Assembly (NCBI GenBank): GCA_046046915.1
Contig: JBJOIT010000009.1
Coordinates: forward strand, 9,483-73,482
Direction: 5' to 3'
DNA from: JBEEJZ01 sp046046915
Lineage (GTDB): Bacteria > Pseudomonadota > Gammaproteobacteria > Burkholderiales > Burkholderiaceae_C
Length of the DNA stretch: 64,000 nucleotides
Under the pieces are notes generated by a model that was not told the origin of the DNA, did no database searches, and saw only the letters and a list, made by a program, of their open reading frames with translations. Every line of letters begins with the position of its first letter. Positions within the stretch are counted from its first letter, which is position 1. The translations under genes and the position numbers were made by a program. Below are positions 43,413-52,641 of this stretch, piece after piece.

Positions 43413-46400
43413 TCACCCCTGTGCAGGGTTAACACCCACCTTCTCCCGCTTCACCCACCGCTTGATCCGTCCCAACAGGTGCTCCACATCGTCCACGAGT
43501 GTGAACACAGACGGAATCACCAGCAAACTGAGCACGGTGGAGGTGATCAGGCCACCGATCACGGCGACGGCCATTGGGCTTCTGAAGCTGCTGTCGGCAG
43601 CGCCCCAACCCACGGCCAGCGGCAGCATGCCGGCGCCCATGGCGATGGTGGTCATGACGATGGGGCGGGCGCGCTTATGGCAGGCGTCAATCAAGGCATC
43701 GAAACGGCTCATGGGCGCAACCACGGGGTGACCGTCGCTACCGTCATGGCCACGGCGCGCCAGGATGGCGTACTCCACCAGCAAAATCGAGTTCTTGGTG
43801 GCAATGCCCATGAGCATGATCAGGCCGATGAGGGAGGGCATGGAAAAGCTCTTGTCGGCCATGAGCAGGCCCACAAAGGCACCGCCCAGCGACAAAGGCA
43901 AGGCCGCCAAAATCGTGAAGGGGTGCAAAAAGTCCTTGAACAACAGCACCAGCACGATGTAGATGCACAGAACGCCGGTCAGCATGGCCAGGCCAAAGCT
44001 GGCAAACAGCTCGCCCATGACCTCGGCGTCGCCCAGCTCCAGCTGCTTCACGCCGGGTGGCAAGCCCAAGATGGACGGCAGCTTGGCCACAGCAGCGGCC
44101 ACATCTCCCAGCGGGGCGCCTGATAGCTCCACCTCAAAAGTGATGTTGCGCGAGCGGTTCAGGCGGTCGATCACGGCGGGGCCACCGGTCATTTCCAGCG
44201 TGGCGACCTGGCTGAGCATGACCGGCCCCTTGACCCCGGGCACCATCAGGCGGCCCAGTATGTCCAGATCCTGCCGGGCACTGTCGGCCAGCTTGACCAT
44301 GATGGGCACTTGCCGCTGGCTGAGGTTGAGCTTGGCCAGCGAGTTGTCGTAATCGCCCACGGTGGCAATGCGCAGTGTTTCGCCTATGGCAGCACTGGTC
44401 ACGCCCAGATCGGCGGCACGGGCAAAGTCGGGCCGCACGGCAATCTCAGAACGGATCAGGCTGGCGCTGGAGGTGATGCTGCCCAGGCCAGGTATGGTGC
44501 GCAGGTCTTTTTCCACAGCCGCAGCAGCCGTTGCCAATGCTTGGGCGTCTTCACCGGTCAGCACCAGCTGGTATTTCTCGCCACTGCCGCCCAGGCCTAC
44601 CTTGCTGCGCACACCGGGCAAGTCAGCCATGGCGGTGCGGATGTTGTTCTCGATGCCTTGCTTGCGCGGGCGCTGGCCGCGCTCGGTCAGCAGCACCGTG
44701 AGGGTGGCCTTGCGCACCTCGGTAGTACCGGGGGGGGCAAAGGGGTCCGAGCCCGCCGCACCGCCACCGATGGTGGTGTAGATGCTTTGGATGTGCTCGA
44801 CCTTGCCCAGCAGCTGGCGCGCTTTCTCAGCCGCATCGCGGGTTTGGGTCAGCGTGGAGCCCGGGGGCAGCTCGATGTAGACCTGGGTCTGCGAGTTGTC
44901 ATCCGGCGGGATAAAGCCCTTGGGCAGCAGCGGAATCAACATCAGTGAGCCGACAAAGAAAGCGCCCGCTGCGGCCATGGTGATCCAGCGGTGGCGCAAG
45001 GCCCATTTGCTGGCCCGCAGGTAGGCGCCCATCCAGAACGGCTCCTTGTGGGCACGCGGGCTGCGCCTCATGATGTAGGCGGCCATCATGGGCGTGAGGG
45101 CCCGTGCCACCACCAGCGAGGCAAACACCGCCAGGGCGGCGGTCCAGCCAAACTGCTTGAAGAACTTGCCCGGAATACCGGCCATAAACGCCGTGGGTAA
45201 AAACACGGCGATCAGGGTGAAGGTGGTGGCCACCACGGCCAAACCAATTTCATCGGCAGCTTCCATGGCGGCCTGGTAAGGCGTTTTGCCCATGTTCAGG
45301 TGACGCTCGATGTTTTCGACCTCCACAATCGCGTCGTCCACCAGCACCCCCACCACCAGCGACAGGGCCAGCAGCGTGACGGTGTTGATGGAAAAGCCCA
45401 AGTAGGCCATGCCCATGAAAGCCGGAATGGCCGACAGAGGCAAGGCCACCGCCGACACGAACGTGGCCCGCAGGTTGCGCAGAAACAGCCAGACCACGAT
45501 CACGGCCAGAACCGCGCCCTCAAACAGCATGGTCATGGAAGCGTCAAACTCCTCGGCCACCGGCTGCACAAAGTCAAAGGCCTGGGTCAGTTCGATGTCG
45601 GGATGCTGCTCTTTCAGCTCCTTCAGGGCGGCGTTCACGGCGGCGCCCACTTCTACCTCACTGGCGCCCTTGCTGCGGGTGATTTCAAAGCCCACCACAG
45701 ACACACCGTTGAGCAGCGCCAGGGCGCGCGGTTCTGCCGTGGTGTCCTTGACCGTGGCGACGTCATCCAAACGCAGGCGCAGGCCGTTGCTCAGGGTTAG
45801 CTCCAAGCGAGCCAGTTCCTCGGCGGTCTTGACCGTGGCCACAGTACGCATGGGTTGCTCGCTGCCGCCCAGATCCACCCGGCCACCCGCGCTCTCGGTC
45901 TGCACCTGACGCAGCTGGCGCGAGATATCGGCCGCCGTGGCGCCCAGGGCCTGCAGCTTGATGGGGTCCAGGGCCACTTCGACCTGACGGTTCACCCCGC
46001 CCACGCGCACTACCGAGCCCACGCCCTTCACGCCCAGAAGGCGGCGGGCCACCGTGTTGTCCACAAACCAGCTCAAGGCCTCGTCGTCCATCTTGGGCGA
46101 GCGGATGGTGAGGGCCAGGATGGGCGCACCCGACAGATTGATCTTGCTGACGACCGGATCTCGCACGTCGCTGGGCAGGTCACTGCGCACGCCCTGCACG
46201 GCACTGCGCACATCGTCCACTGCTTCTTGCGTGGGCTTTTCCAGGCGGAATTCGGCGGTGATGGACACACCACCGTCCTGCACCTTGGTGTAGATGTTCT
46301 TCAGGCCCTGCAGCGGCGCAATGGCGTTTTCAAGCTTGCGGGCCACTTCGGTTTCGAGCTGCGCGGGTGCGGCACCCGGCAAAGAGGCCGACACCGAAAC

Positions 46401-46532
46401 GGTGGGCAGTTCCAGATCGGGAAATTGCTGCACCTTCATGGAATTGAAGGACAGCAGGCCGGCGAACGTCAGCATGACGAACAGCATGACGGCCGGTATG
46501 GGGTTTTTGATCGACCAGGCGGAGACGTTCAT
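43413..46532 (-). CDS. RND multidrug efflux permease (HAE-1/AcrB-like)
   Basis: A 1039-residue, 12-span inner-membrane pump. The N-terminus (WSIKNPIPAVMLFVMLTFAGLLSFNSMKVQQFPDLELPTVSVSASLPGAAPAQLE) and large porter loops are typical. Proton-relay residues are present: the Asp pair in GVLVDDAIVEVENIER (TM4) and Lys in MGIATKNSILLVEYA (TM10). With the fusion protein encoded 9 bp upstream and the OMF it would form a tripartite exporter. Substrates are unknown; the sequence is closer to MdtB-type pumps than AcrB in its terminal region. The stop touches repeat copy 3. Confidence 0.9.
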   Translation of the reverse strand: MNVSAWSIKNPIPAVMLFVMLTFAGLLSFNSMKVQQFPDLELPTVSVSASLPGAAPAQLETEVARKLENAIAPLQGLKNIYTKVQDGGVSITAEFRLEKPTQEAVDDVRSAVQGVRSDLPSDVRDPVVSKINLSGAPILALTIRSPKMDDEALSWFVDNTVARRLLGVKGVGSVVRVGGVNRQVEVALDPIKLQALGATAADISRQLRQVQTESAGGRVDLGGSEQPMRTVATVKTAEELARLELTLSNGLRLRLDDVATVKDTTAEPRALALLNGVSVVGFEITRSKGASEVEVGAAVNAALKELKEQHPDIELTQAFDFVQPVAEEFDASMTMLFEGAVLAVIVVWLFLRNLRATFVSAVALPLSAIPAFMGMAYLGFSINTVTLLALSLVVGVLVDDAIVEVENIERHLNMGKTPYQAAMEAADEIGLAVVATTFTLIAVFLPTAFMAGIPGKFFKQFGWTAALAVFASLVVARALTPMMAAYIMRRSPRAHKEPFWMGAYLRASKWALRHRWITMAAAGAFFVGSLMLIPLLPKGFIPPDDNSQTQVYIELPPGSTLTQTRDAAEKARQLLGKVEHIQSIYTTIGGGAAGSDPFAPPGTTEVRKATLTVLLTERGQRPRKQGIENNIRTAMADLPGVRSKVGLGGSGEKYQLVLTGEDAQALATAAAAVEKDLRTIPGLGSITSSASLIRSEIAVRPDFARAADLGVTSAAIGETLRIATVGDYDNSLAKLNLSQRQVPIMVKLADSARQDLDILGRLMVPGVKGPVMLSQVATLEMTGGPAVIDRLNRSRNITFEVELSGAPLGDVAAAVAKLPSILGLPPGVKQLELGDAEVMGELFASFGLAMLTGVLCIYIVLVLLFKDFLHPFTILAALPLSLGGAFVGLLMADKSFSMPSLIGLIMLMGIATKNSILLVEYAILARRGHDGSDGHPVVAPMSRFDALIDACHKRARPIVMTTIAMGAGMLPLAVGWGAADSSFRSPMAVAVIGGLITSTVLSLLVIPSVFTLVDDVEHLLGRIKRWVKREKVGVNPAQG

Positions 46533-46541
46533 ACGGCCTCC

Positions 46542-47681
46542 TTATTTGGCAGCGGCGGGAGCGCCGTCCACCACGCGGACCTTGTCGCCATCGCTCAGAA
46601 AGCTGCCGCCACTGGCCACGATGCGCTCATCGGCCTTCACGCCCGACAACACCTCGACCTGGTCGCCCAGGCTACGCCCCACCTGCACCTTGAGTTGTGA
46701 CACGCGCTGGTCGGCTGCCACCCGGTACACATAACTGAAGCCGTCGCGCACCACCACGGCGGTCTGCGGCACGGTCAGGGCGCTGGAACTGCCCAACTCA
46801 AACTCGCCACGGGCAAACATGCCGGGCTTGAAGCTCTGGCCAGCGCCAGCAGCGGCCAGCACATCCACGTAGACCAGACCATTGCGCGTGGCGACATCCA
46901 CTGTGGGCGCCACCATGCGCACGCGGCCCTTGGCTTGAGCCCCGCCTGGCGCTGTGAGCAGCACCTGGGTGCCAGTCTTCACGCGAGCCAGCTCGGCAGA
47001 AGTGACTTCACCGCGCCATTCCAGACGGCTTTGACGGATGAGTTTGAACATCTCGGCACCGGCCCCCACCACCGCGCCCACGGTAGAGGTGCGGGCGGAG
47101 ATGATGCCGTCATCTGGCGCCAGCAACTGGGTGTGTTTGAGGCGCAGCAGTTGCGCATCCAGCTGCGCTTGCGCCGACGCCACTCGGGCCTTGGCGGTCT
47201 GCTCCTGGGTCAGGTACTGACTGACCTGTTGGGCGCTCAGCGCGCCGGTGCCTTGCACCGCACGCGCCCGGTCGGCATTGTTCAAGGCTTCTGCGGCCAG
47301 GGCCTGGGCCTCGGCCAGCGAGGCGCGCGTCAAGGCCACGTCGGCCTGCACGCTTTCGGCGGCAAAACTGGCCAACAACTGGCCGCGCTTGACCTGGTCG
47401 CCCACCCCCACCAGCAGCTCTTGCACACGCAGTCCGCCCGCTTCAGAGCCCACACTGGCTTCTTGCCAGGCCGCCACGCTGCCATTGGCCGCCAGTTTGA
47501 TCGGCAGGGTGTTGCTCTTGGCCTGAACCGTGCTCACCGTCAGGGCTGGCTTGGCCTCGGCAGCAGGCTTGACGGGTTCTGCCGCGTGGCTTTGGCTTGC
47601 CAGCAGGCCCAGGGCAGACAAGGTGATGAGGCTGGCGGCCATCAGGCCACGGGTCAGGGCTTGGACTTGAAAACGGTTCAT
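46542..47681 (-). CDS. RND efflux periplasmic adaptor (membrane fusion protein)
   Basis: 379 residues. A signal peptide (GLMAASLITLSALGLLASQSHA) precedes a lipoyl/barrel-sandwich part (VGSEAGGLRVQELLVGVGDQVKRGQLLASF), a helical hairpin (residues about 110-180, rich in Ala/Gln) and a beta-barrel with VRMVAPTVDVATRNGLVYVD. It joins the RND pump to the outer-membrane channel. The ATG at 47681 is preferred over the TTG at 47702. It lies in the middle of the TetR-OMF-MFP-RND operon. Confidence 0.9.
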   Translation of the reverse strand: MNRFQVQALTRGLMAASLITLSALGLLASQSHAAEPVKPAAEAKPALTVSTVQAKSNTLPIKLAANGSVAAWQEASVGSEAGGLRVQELLVGVGDQVKRGQLLASFAAESVQADVALTRASLAEAQALAAEALNNADRARAVQGTGALSAQQVSQYLTQEQTAKARVASAQAQLDAQLLRLKHTQLLAPDDGIISARTSTVGAVVGAGAEMFKLIRQSRLEWRGEVTSAELARVKTGTQVLLTAPGGAQAKGRVRMVAPTVDVATRNGLVYVDVLAAAGAGQSFKPGMFARGEFELGSSSALTVPQTAVVVRDGFSYVYRVAADQRVSQLKVQVGRSLGDQVEVLSGVKADERIVASGGSFLSDGDKVRVVDGAPAAAK

Positions 47682-47737
47682 GGTAATGCTCGGTTCAAAC
47701 AAGAAAAAGAAGATGTCGAGGCTGGGTCAAACGCGCC

Positions 47738-49186
47738 TCAACGGGCGGCTCGTGCCGAAGTGGCAACAGATGAGGCTGGCACGGCGGCGGCCGGGTCCCA
47801 GCCACCACCCAGGGCACGGTAGAGCGAGACCCAGGCGCGGTTGCGTTCCCCCTGCAAATTCAGCTGGGCGGACCGTGAGCCCAAGGCCATGCGACGGGCG
47901 TCCTCCAGCTCCATCAGGCTGGCCAGGCCTTGCTGGTATCGGGCCTCGGTGGCAGCCATCGATTCGGCATAACCCCGGGTGGCGGTTTCAGCGTCCAGTC
48001 GGCGGGCATCGGTGCTTTGCAGGTTGACCAGTGCCTCTTCAACCTCGCGCACGGCCTGGCGCACCTTGCCACGGTAAGCGGCTACCGCTTGTTCGTAGGC
48101 CGCCTCAGCCGCCAGCACGTTGGCCTTGCGCTGCCCGGCATCAAACACCGGCAACTTCAGGGCGAGGGGGCCAAAGGACCAGGTCTGCAAGCTGGTATCG
48201 GTGCCACGGCTGGTGTAGCTCAGGGTACCGAGGTTGCCATCGAGCGTCAGACGCGGGTAGCGCTGCGCCTTGGCACTGCCGACCTGGGCGCTGGCCACCA
48301 CCACCTCGCGCTCGGCCGCATAGACATCGGGGCGCTGGGTCAGGGTTTGTGCGGGCACGCTGGCAATGGCGATGGGGGCCGCCTGCACAGCCTGCGCGCT
48401 CAGTGGCTGCAGCTTTTTGCGCAAGGTTGGCTCCGGCAGGGCCGTCAGGGCCACCAGGGCTTTGACGTTCAGGTCACAGGCGGCAGTCTGTTGCGTTACC
48501 CGGCTGTTGCCGTCGGCCGCACTGGCGCGGGCCAATGCCGCCATTGAGGGCGCGGTAAAGCCCGCCTTGGCACTGAGCTCCGCCAGGCGCGCCGTCTCGG
48601 CCCGCGACGCGGCATCCTGGCGTGCCACGTTCAACAACTGCTGGCAGGCCGACAGGCCGTAGTAGGTGTTGGCCACCTCAGCGGCCACGGCCACCCGGGC
48701 CTCGTGCCACTGGGCCTGCGTGCCCTCCAGCTGAGCCAGGGCGGCTTTGTTGACCGCCCGGTTGGCGCCCACCAGGTCCAGCTCCCACGAGGCCTGAAAA
48801 CCACTCGACAGGACCGTGGCCACCGGCACATTAGGCTGGCTGACACCCCGGCTGGCGTTGACCGAGGCATCGACCTTGGGCAGCAAGGCCGCCTGGGCAG
48901 ACACCTGCGAGGCACGCGACGCCTCCAGACGGGCCAGTGCCGCCGCCACATTGGGGCTGGTGCCCTGCGCGGCCACCACCAGCTCAGCCAGCACCGGATC
49001 GCCCTGCTGTTGCCACCACTCAGACAAAGCGCTGACGGTGCCCTGGTGCGGCAGCGGCGCCTCCCATTGGGGGGCGACCTCCACGCTAACCTGGGTGGGT
49101 GGCATGAGGATGGAACAGGCGGACAGCGCCATCACGGCTGCTGCGCTGGTCAGGGTTCGGTAGCTTCGGGGCAGGTGGGTCTTCAT
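47738..49186 (-). CDS. Outer-membrane efflux lipoprotein (NodT/OprM-like)
   Basis: 482 residues. A lipoprotein signal with lipobox LSAC places the lipidated residue at Cys24. Two OEP repeats follow, with helical stretches and typical motifs such as GFQASWELDLVGANRAVNKAALAQ and YPRLTLDGNLGTLSYTS. It is a TolC-like channel forming the outer-membrane exit of the RND system encoded downstream. Located 50 bp after the TetR gene. Confidence 0.88.
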   Translation of the reverse strand: MKTHLPRSYRTLTSAAAVMALSACSILMPPTQVSVEVAPQWEAPLPHQGTVSALSEWWQQQGDPVLAELVVAAQGTSPNVAAALARLEASRASQVSAQAALLPKVDASVNASRGVSQPNVPVATVLSSGFQASWELDLVGANRAVNKAALAQLEGTQAQWHEARVAVAAEVANTYYGLSACQQLLNVARQDAASRAETARLAELSAKAGFTAPSMAALARASAADGNSRVTQQTAACDLNVKALVALTALPEPTLRKKLQPLSAQAVQAAPIAIASVPAQTLTQRPDVYAAEREVVVASAQVGSAKAQRYPRLTLDGNLGTLSYTSRGTDTSLQTWSFGPLALKLPVFDAGQRKANVLAAEAAYEQAVAAYRGKVRQAVREVEEALVNLQSTDARRLDAETATRGYAESMAATEARYQQGLASLMELEDARRMALGSRSAQLNLQGERNRAWVSLYRALGGGWDPAAAVPASSVATSARAAR

Positions 49187-49236
49187 GGGGGAATGGAGGG
49201 CTCGGTGAGGTTATGTGTTGGTTCGGATAAAGCGGC

Positions 49237-49944
49237 TTACCATGCAGGGATCGTGCCTGCAGCCCGGCGCTGGGCCTCGGCCTCGACCATGGCCAGTGCG
49301 TAGGTCAGCAGGCGATCTGTGTAAGTGTCCAGCGCGGGTGGGCTGCTGATGAGCTGCGGGCACAGGGCGCCATAAACATCACCAGCCACATGCAGCATGA
49401 TGCCCAGACCAGTGATGGAAAAGGCCAAGCGGCGGATATCGTCGTCGACCTCTGCGACACCCAGATGACGGCAGAGCAAGTGGTTCAGCGCCTCGTGGGT
49501 GGGCCGGATGTTGTGATCGATTTCCTGCTGCCAGACCCCGGTGGGCTCCAGCATCTCCCGGAAGTGCAGCTTCATGCACTGTTGCTGCCGGTGATGCCCT
49601 TGCTTGAGGGGCTCCACAAAGTGACGCAGCATGCCCCCCAGCGCTTGGGCCAGGCCCAAGGCAGAGGCGTCGACGGCCTCAGGCGGTAGTGGCGGGTTAC
49701 CACGCGGGTCGGCAAACACCTCCCGGTACAGCCCGGCCTTGTCGCCAAAGTAATAGCTGATAGACGCAATATTGGTCTGGGCAGCCAGCGCAATTTCCCG
49801 CGTGGAGGTTTTTGCAAAACCTTTTTCTGCAAACAGCGCCAGCGCCGCGTCCAGCAAACGCTTGCGCGCCTCCACCCCATCGCTGCGCATGGCTTTGGCG
49901 CTGGCCTCAGGGGTGGACAGTTCGGCGGACATGGTGCGTGACAT
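49237..49944 (-). CDS. TetR/AcrR-family repressor with CerR-type C-terminal domain
   Basis: 235 residues. The N-terminal HTH is clear: RLLDAALALFAEKGFAKTSTREIALAAQTNIASISYYFGDKAGLYREVF. The C-terminal part resembles DUF1956/CerR ligand domains. It is the first gene of the efflux operon, so it most likely autoregulates and represses the pump genes until a ligand binds. A perfect palindrome lies 18-43 bp upstream of its start. Start at 49944; an in-frame ATG at 49932 is possible. Confidence 0.88.
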   Translation of the reverse strand: MSRTMSAELSTPEASAKAMRSDGVEARKRLLDAALALFAEKGFAKTSTREIALAAQTNIASISYYFGDKAGLYREVFADPRGNPPLPPEAVDASALGLAQALGGMLRHFVEPLKQGHHRQQQCMKLHFREMLEPTGVWQQEIDHNIRPTHEALNHLLCRHLGVAEVDDDIRRLAFSITGLGIMLHVAGDVYGALCPQLISSPPALDTYTDRLLTYALAMVEAEAQRRAAGTIPAW

Positions 49945-49961
49945 GGGCCGCGATTCTAGTC

Positions 49962-49987
49962 AGTTAAATCAAACGATTGATTTAACT
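49962..49987. promoter_or_regulatory. Palindromic operator candidate for the TetR regulator
   Basis: AGTTAAATCA (49962-49971) and TGATTTAACT (49978-49987) form a perfect 10-bp inverted repeat with a 6-bp spacer (AACGAT). It lies just upstream of the TetR start in a very AT-rich patch of an otherwise GC-rich region, where the promoter of the efflux operon must be. Spacing and symmetry fit a TetR-family dimer site. Confidence 0.7.
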
Positions 49988-50031
49988 AGACCCCACTGGC
50001 CGGAGGGTCGTAAACCTCCCGGTGACAGTGA

Positions 50032-51096
50032 CTAGCGCCTGCTCGACAGGCGTGCCCCGCAGGACTCGCGGATCACCAGACGGGCGGGCAGCACGGTCTG
50101 GGTGGCTTGTTCGGGCAGGTCGCGCTTGAGCTGGGACATCAGCATCTGCATCGCGACCTTGCCGGAGCCAATGGGGTCTGTGCGCATGGTGGTCAGCGGG
50201 GGGGAGGCAAACGCGGCCAGGGGAATGTCATCGTAGCCCACCAGAGCCACGTCCTCGGGGATGCGCAGGCCAGCCTCGTTGAGTGCGCGGATCGCACCAA
50301 AGGCAATGGTGTCGTTGCCGGCAAACAAGGCTGTGAATTTCACGCCCCGGGCCAGCAGACGGCGCGTTGCTTCATAGCCGCTTTGCGCGCTGATGTCGGC
50401 GTATTCCACCCAGGAGGGGTCGGCATCAATGCCGTGATCGCTGAGAGCTGCCCGCCACCCCAGCTCCCGCTCGCTCACCGAGTCGTATTCCGGCTGAGCA
50501 AAGCTCACAAATGCAACGCGCTGGTGCCCCAGGCTGAGCAAATGGTTTACCACGGTTTGTGCTGCCGGGGCCGTGGTGCCGCCTATGGTGTGAAAGCGCG
50601 ACAGCTCCTTGCGGCCCGCCGTCATCACCACCATGGGAATGCCGGCCTCGGCCACGCGATCCAGGTGGTCGACTTCCGCCAGACGGGGGTTGGCCACCAC
50701 AAGGCCGTCGATGCGCCTTCCGCGCACCAGGTTGAGAAAGCCGCCGGGCTCGCGGCCATCGTCATCGGTGGACTCGATGAGCATCTTCAGGCCGTGCTGG
50801 TGGCATTCATCATTGATGGTGGCCACCAGCTGGGCCAGAAACGCATCCACGTACAGGTGTGAGGCCTTCGGGATGACCAGCGCCACGGTGCCCGTGCTGC
50901 CACTGGCCAGGCTACGCGCGGCCGCATTGGGCTGGTAACCCATCTCGCGGGCCACCGCCATCACCCGTGCCCGAGTGCTGTCGCTGATGCCCTGATCGCG
51001 CACGCCATTGAGCACAAAACTCACCGTGGTGCGAGACACCCCGGCCTGACGTGCGACCTGCGTACTGGTGGGAGGTCTCTTGCTTGCGGTGGCCAT
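50032..51096 (-). CDS. LacI-family repressor of the galactoside locus
   Basis: 354 residues. The N-terminal LacI HTH and hinge are clear (PTSTQVARQAGVSRTTVSFVLNGVRDQGISDSTRARVMAVAREMGYQPNAAARSLASG), followed by a periplasmic-binding-protein-like effector domain ending RLVIRESCGARL. It is the last gene of the leftward galactoside operon, 29 bp after the GH4 gene, so it is probably autoregulated. The inducer is probably a galactoside or galactose; this is context inference. Two CTAACnCGnnTTAG sites 4.8-5.0 kb upstream are its likely operators. Confidence 0.9.
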   Translation of the reverse strand: MATASKRPPTSTQVARQAGVSRTTVSFVLNGVRDQGISDSTRARVMAVAREMGYQPNAAARSLASGSTGTVALVIPKASHLYVDAFLAQLVATINDECHQHGLKMLIESTDDDGREPGGFLNLVRGRRIDGLVVANPRLAEVDHLDRVAEAGIPMVVMTAGRKELSRFHTIGGTTAPAAQTVVNHLLSLGHQRVAFVSFAQPEYDSVSERELGWRAALSDHGIDADPSWVEYADISAQSGYEATRRLLARGVKFTALFAGNDTIAFGAIRALNEAGLRIPEDVALVGYDDIPLAAFASPPLTTMRTDPIGSGKVAMQMLMSQLKRDLPEQATQTVLPARLVIRESCGARLSSRR

Positions 51097-51125
51097 AACA
51101 GGGGCGGGATCAGGAAGTCAGCAGG

Positions 51126-52541
51126 TCAGGGGTTAAGGTACTCCGGCAGAAAGGGCCGGTGCGCGGCCAGCAACTCGTCCACCATTGCCCGGATCTGCTC
51201 CAGATCCAGCACAGCGGCCGTGTGCGGGTCCAGCATGGCGGCATGGTACACGTGCTCCCGGTTCTGGCTGAGCACGGCCTCGACCACCAGCTCCTGCACA
51301 TTCACGTTGGTGCGCATCAGCGCCGCCAGTTGCACCGGCAGTTTGCCCACCCGTGTGGGCTGAACGCCCAGGGCATCGACCAGGCAGGGCACCTCGACCG
51401 CGCAGCCCTGGGGCAGGTTGTCGATGAGCTGCTCGTTGAGCACATTGCCGTAGATGACACGCGGTGTGCCGCTGACCATGGAGTGGATGATGCTGCCGCC
51501 GTACTCTACCGAGCGCTCGATCTTGTTCAGGCCTTCGAGCATGCGCGCCGCGCCCTGCACTTCGCGTGGCATGACGTGGATCTGGGCGGCTTCCAGTTCG
51601 GCGGCCAGTAGCTTGGCGTCCTGCGAGCCTGGTACTTCCAGCTCGCGCTCGATGTAGGGCCAGGCACGTTCGTACACCTGACAACGACCGGGGTACTCAT
51701 CCAGCGGAATATTGAACTTGTTGAGCAAATCCTCGCGGCCCTTCTTGATGAACCAGGGCACATACTCGGCAAAATGCTCACTCGACTCGGTGGGAAAGTG
51801 GCCCAACTGGTGCAGCATTTCGTAACGCACCCGGTTCCAGGCCGGCATACGTCCATCGCGATGAATCTCCAGCAGGCGCGGGTACAGATCCACGCCGTTG
51901 TGCTCAAAGCGCAGATAAAACGCCATGTGGTTGATGCCGGCGCAGGTGTAGCTGATCTCGTGGGCGGGAATGCCCAGATCCCTGGCCAACTCATGCGCGG
52001 TGCCCTGCACGCTGTGGCATAGGCCCACTGTCGGAATCCGGGTGGATGCACGGTTCAAAGCCCAGGTGATCATCGCCATGGGATTGACGTAGTTGAGGTG
52101 AATGGCGCCCTCGGCACACAGCTCTTCCATGTCGCGCAGCATCTCCAGCTGCACAGGGATCGTGCGCAGGCCGCGCATGATGCCGCCGATGCCCAGGGTG
52201 TCACCGATGGTTTGTTCCAGGCCGAATTTCTTGGGGATCTCGAAGTCCGTCACCGTGGCGGGACGGTAGCCGCCCACCTGGATGGTGCTGATCACAAAAC
52301 GGGCGCCGTCCAGGGCCGCGCGACGATCGGTGGTCGCGGTGATGGTGGGACGGGCCCCCACGCCACTGGCCATGCGATGCGCGACTTTTTCGGACAACTG
52401 CAGGCGATGGGCGTCTATATCGTGCAGGGCGATTTCGGCCTGCGCGAGTTCGGGGTAAGACAAGATGTCACCCAGCAGATTTCGGGTAAACACGGTGCTG
52501 CCGGCACCGATCAGGCATATTTTGAGGCGACGTTGGGCCAT
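51126..52541 (-). CDS. GH4 family alpha-galactosidase (MelA-like)
   Basis: About 471 residues. The NAD-dependent GH4 fold starts LKICLIGAGSTVFTRNLLGDILSYPEL. The substrate-specificity Cys motif is GLCHSVQG (CHSV), the version found in alpha-galactosidases rather than CDMP (alpha-glucosidase) or CNVP (6-phosphoglucosidase). Further signatures are VNPMAMITWALNR and TCAGINHMAFYLRF. It uses NAD and Mn in an unusual oxidation-elimination mechanism on melibiose-type substrates. The ATG at 52541 fits the conserved N-terminus; a longer frame exists. It is the gene before lacI in the same operon. Confidence 0.88.
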   Translation of the reverse strand: MAQRRLKICLIGAGSTVFTRNLLGDILSYPELAQAEIALHDIDAHRLQLSEKVAHRMASGVGARPTITATTDRRAALDGARFVISTIQVGGYRPATVTDFEIPKKFGLEQTIGDTLGIGGIMRGLRTIPVQLEMLRDMEELCAEGAIHLNYVNPMAMITWALNRASTRIPTVGLCHSVQGTAHELARDLGIPAHEISYTCAGINHMAFYLRFEHNGVDLYPRLLEIHRDGRMPAWNRVRYEMLHQLGHFPTESSEHFAEYVPWFIKKGREDLLNKFNIPLDEYPGRCQVYERAWPYIERELEVPGSQDAKLLAAELEAAQIHVMPREVQGAARMLEGLNKIERSVEYGGSIIHSMVSGTPRVIYGNVLNEQLIDNLPQGCAVEVPCLVDALGVQPTRVGKLPVQLAALMRTNVNVQELVVEAVLSQNREHVYHAAMLDPHTAAVLDLEQIRAMVDELLAAHRPFLPEYLNP

Positions 52542-52578
52542 GGAGTGAACTCTAGCTCTGTCAATAAACGAGGACGCC

Positions 52579-52629
52579 ATGGCACGCGGCGTGCCGCGAA
52601 CCATGGCAGGGGTGCAGCCAAGGCTGCAC
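52579..52629. other. Paired hairpins in the binding-protein/GH4 intergenic space
   Basis: GGCACGC-G-GCGTGCC (52581-52595) is flanked by CCATGG on both sides. GTGCAGCC (52612-52619) pairs with GGCTGCAC (52622-52629). They lie directly after the stop of the highly expressed solute-binding-protein gene, a common position for RNA structures that stabilise its message or reduce read-through. No T-tract follows, so termination is not claimed. Confidence 0.45.
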
Positions 52630-52641
52630 TTCAAACTGGAC

